From Gammaproteobacteria bacterium (GTDB lineage Bacteria; Pseudomonadota; Gammaproteobacteria; SZUA-229), in assembly GCA_021768055.1 (NCBI GenBank), contig JAASSE010000037.1, positions 1 to 7,633 of the forward strand: a stretch of 7,633 bases of DNA, in the 5' to 3' direction. Shown one piece after another: positions 7,510 through 7,633 of the stretch; the stretch's first letter is position 1, and each line of letters begins with the position of its first letter. A model generated the notes under the pieces. The model did no database searches. It was not told the DNA's origin and worked only from the letters and a program-made list of their open reading frames with translations. The position numbers and the translations under genes are program-made.

Positions 7510-7633
7510 GTTCCAGTTCAATATTCAGGCCAAGGGCACGTATTTCCTTGAGCAATACATTGAACGATTCCGGCATACCCGGTTCCATGCGATGATCACC
7601 ATCGACGATGTTCTTATACATCTTGTTACGACC
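7493..7633 (-). CDS. rpoB: DNA-directed RNA polymerase subunit beta, C-terminal 46 residues only
   Basis: Only the 3' end of rpoB is inside the window; the rest lies beyond the right edge. The minus-strand translation begins [19 protein letters not shown] and continues through [26 protein letters not shown] to a TAA at 7493-7495. This matches the E. coli beta C-terminus ([20 protein letters not shown], then [23 protein letters not shown]) closely, with a slightly longer charged tail (EQEKDV). This part of beta packs against beta' near the clamp base. The gene precedes rpoC by 50 nt, as in bacterial rpoBC operons generally. The frame is open to the last base of the window. The fragment is too small to judge rifampicin-site residues, which lie far upstream. 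Confidence 0.97.
   Translation of the reverse strand, partial: GRNKMYKNIVDGDHRMEPGMPESFNVLLKEIRALGLNIELEQEKDV

Noticed and set aside
1..7633. Search for an undescribed accessory system, mobile element, CRISPR array or RNA gene
   Set aside because: Nearly all bases are accounted for by five conserved housekeeping genes, and the only sizeable spacer holds a terminator, a promoter and a leader. I saw no transposon ends, repeat arrays, tRNA or rRNA.

Overview
The window is a housekeeping region in which every gene lies on the minus strand. In transcription order, from high to low coordinates, it holds the 3' end of rpoB, all of rpoC, a 224-bp spacer, then rpsL, rpsG and nearly all of fusA. This is the junction between the RNA polymerase operon and the str (ribosomal protein S12/S7/EF-G) operon. 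The proteins look gammaproteobacterial: RpoC matches Escherichia coli residue for residue in numbering up to the trigger loop (C70/C72/C85/C88, D460/D462/D464, C814/C888/C895/C898, M932/H936) and has the proteobacterial insertion SI3. S12 and S7 are also close to the E. coli proteins. Direct rpoC-rpsL adjacency is the arrangement kept in Pseudomonas and many other gammaproteobacteria, whereas E. coli has the two operons far apart. The organism is therefore probably a non-enterobacterial gammaproteobacterium; I cannot name a genus.

Layout. rpoB ends at 7493, with its stop codon in the loop of an imperfect inverted repeat. A 50-nt gap carries a strong Shine-Dalgarno sequence for rpoC, which starts with TTG at 7442 and ends at 3186. 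The 224-bp spacer (2962-3185) is the most informative non-coding stretch. In transcription order it contains a 14-bp-stem terminator for rpoBC, a near-consensus sigma70 promoter (TTGACA, 17 bp, TAGAAT, GC-rich discriminator), a hairpin with a U-rich tail a few bases into the new transcript, a second small hairpin, and the rpsL ribosome binding site. rpsL, rpsG and fusA follow with gaps of only 13 and 21 nt. fusA starts with GTG and is cut by the left window edge a few codons before its end.

Function. The genes encode the core transcription enzyme (beta and beta'), two small-subunit ribosomal proteins and the translocase EF-G. Clustering them couples synthesis of the transcription and translation machinery. 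The spacer suggests that the two units are separated by a terminator and that the str unit starts from its own promoter, possibly followed by leader-level control.

No mobile element, CRISPR array, RNA gene, accessory gene or new system is visible. The points worth a second look are the str leader, the very short rpsL-rpsG gap (too short to hold an S7 regulatory site like E. coli's) and the rpoB-stop hairpin. Long plus-strand open frames opposite fusA and rpoC are explained by codon bias.
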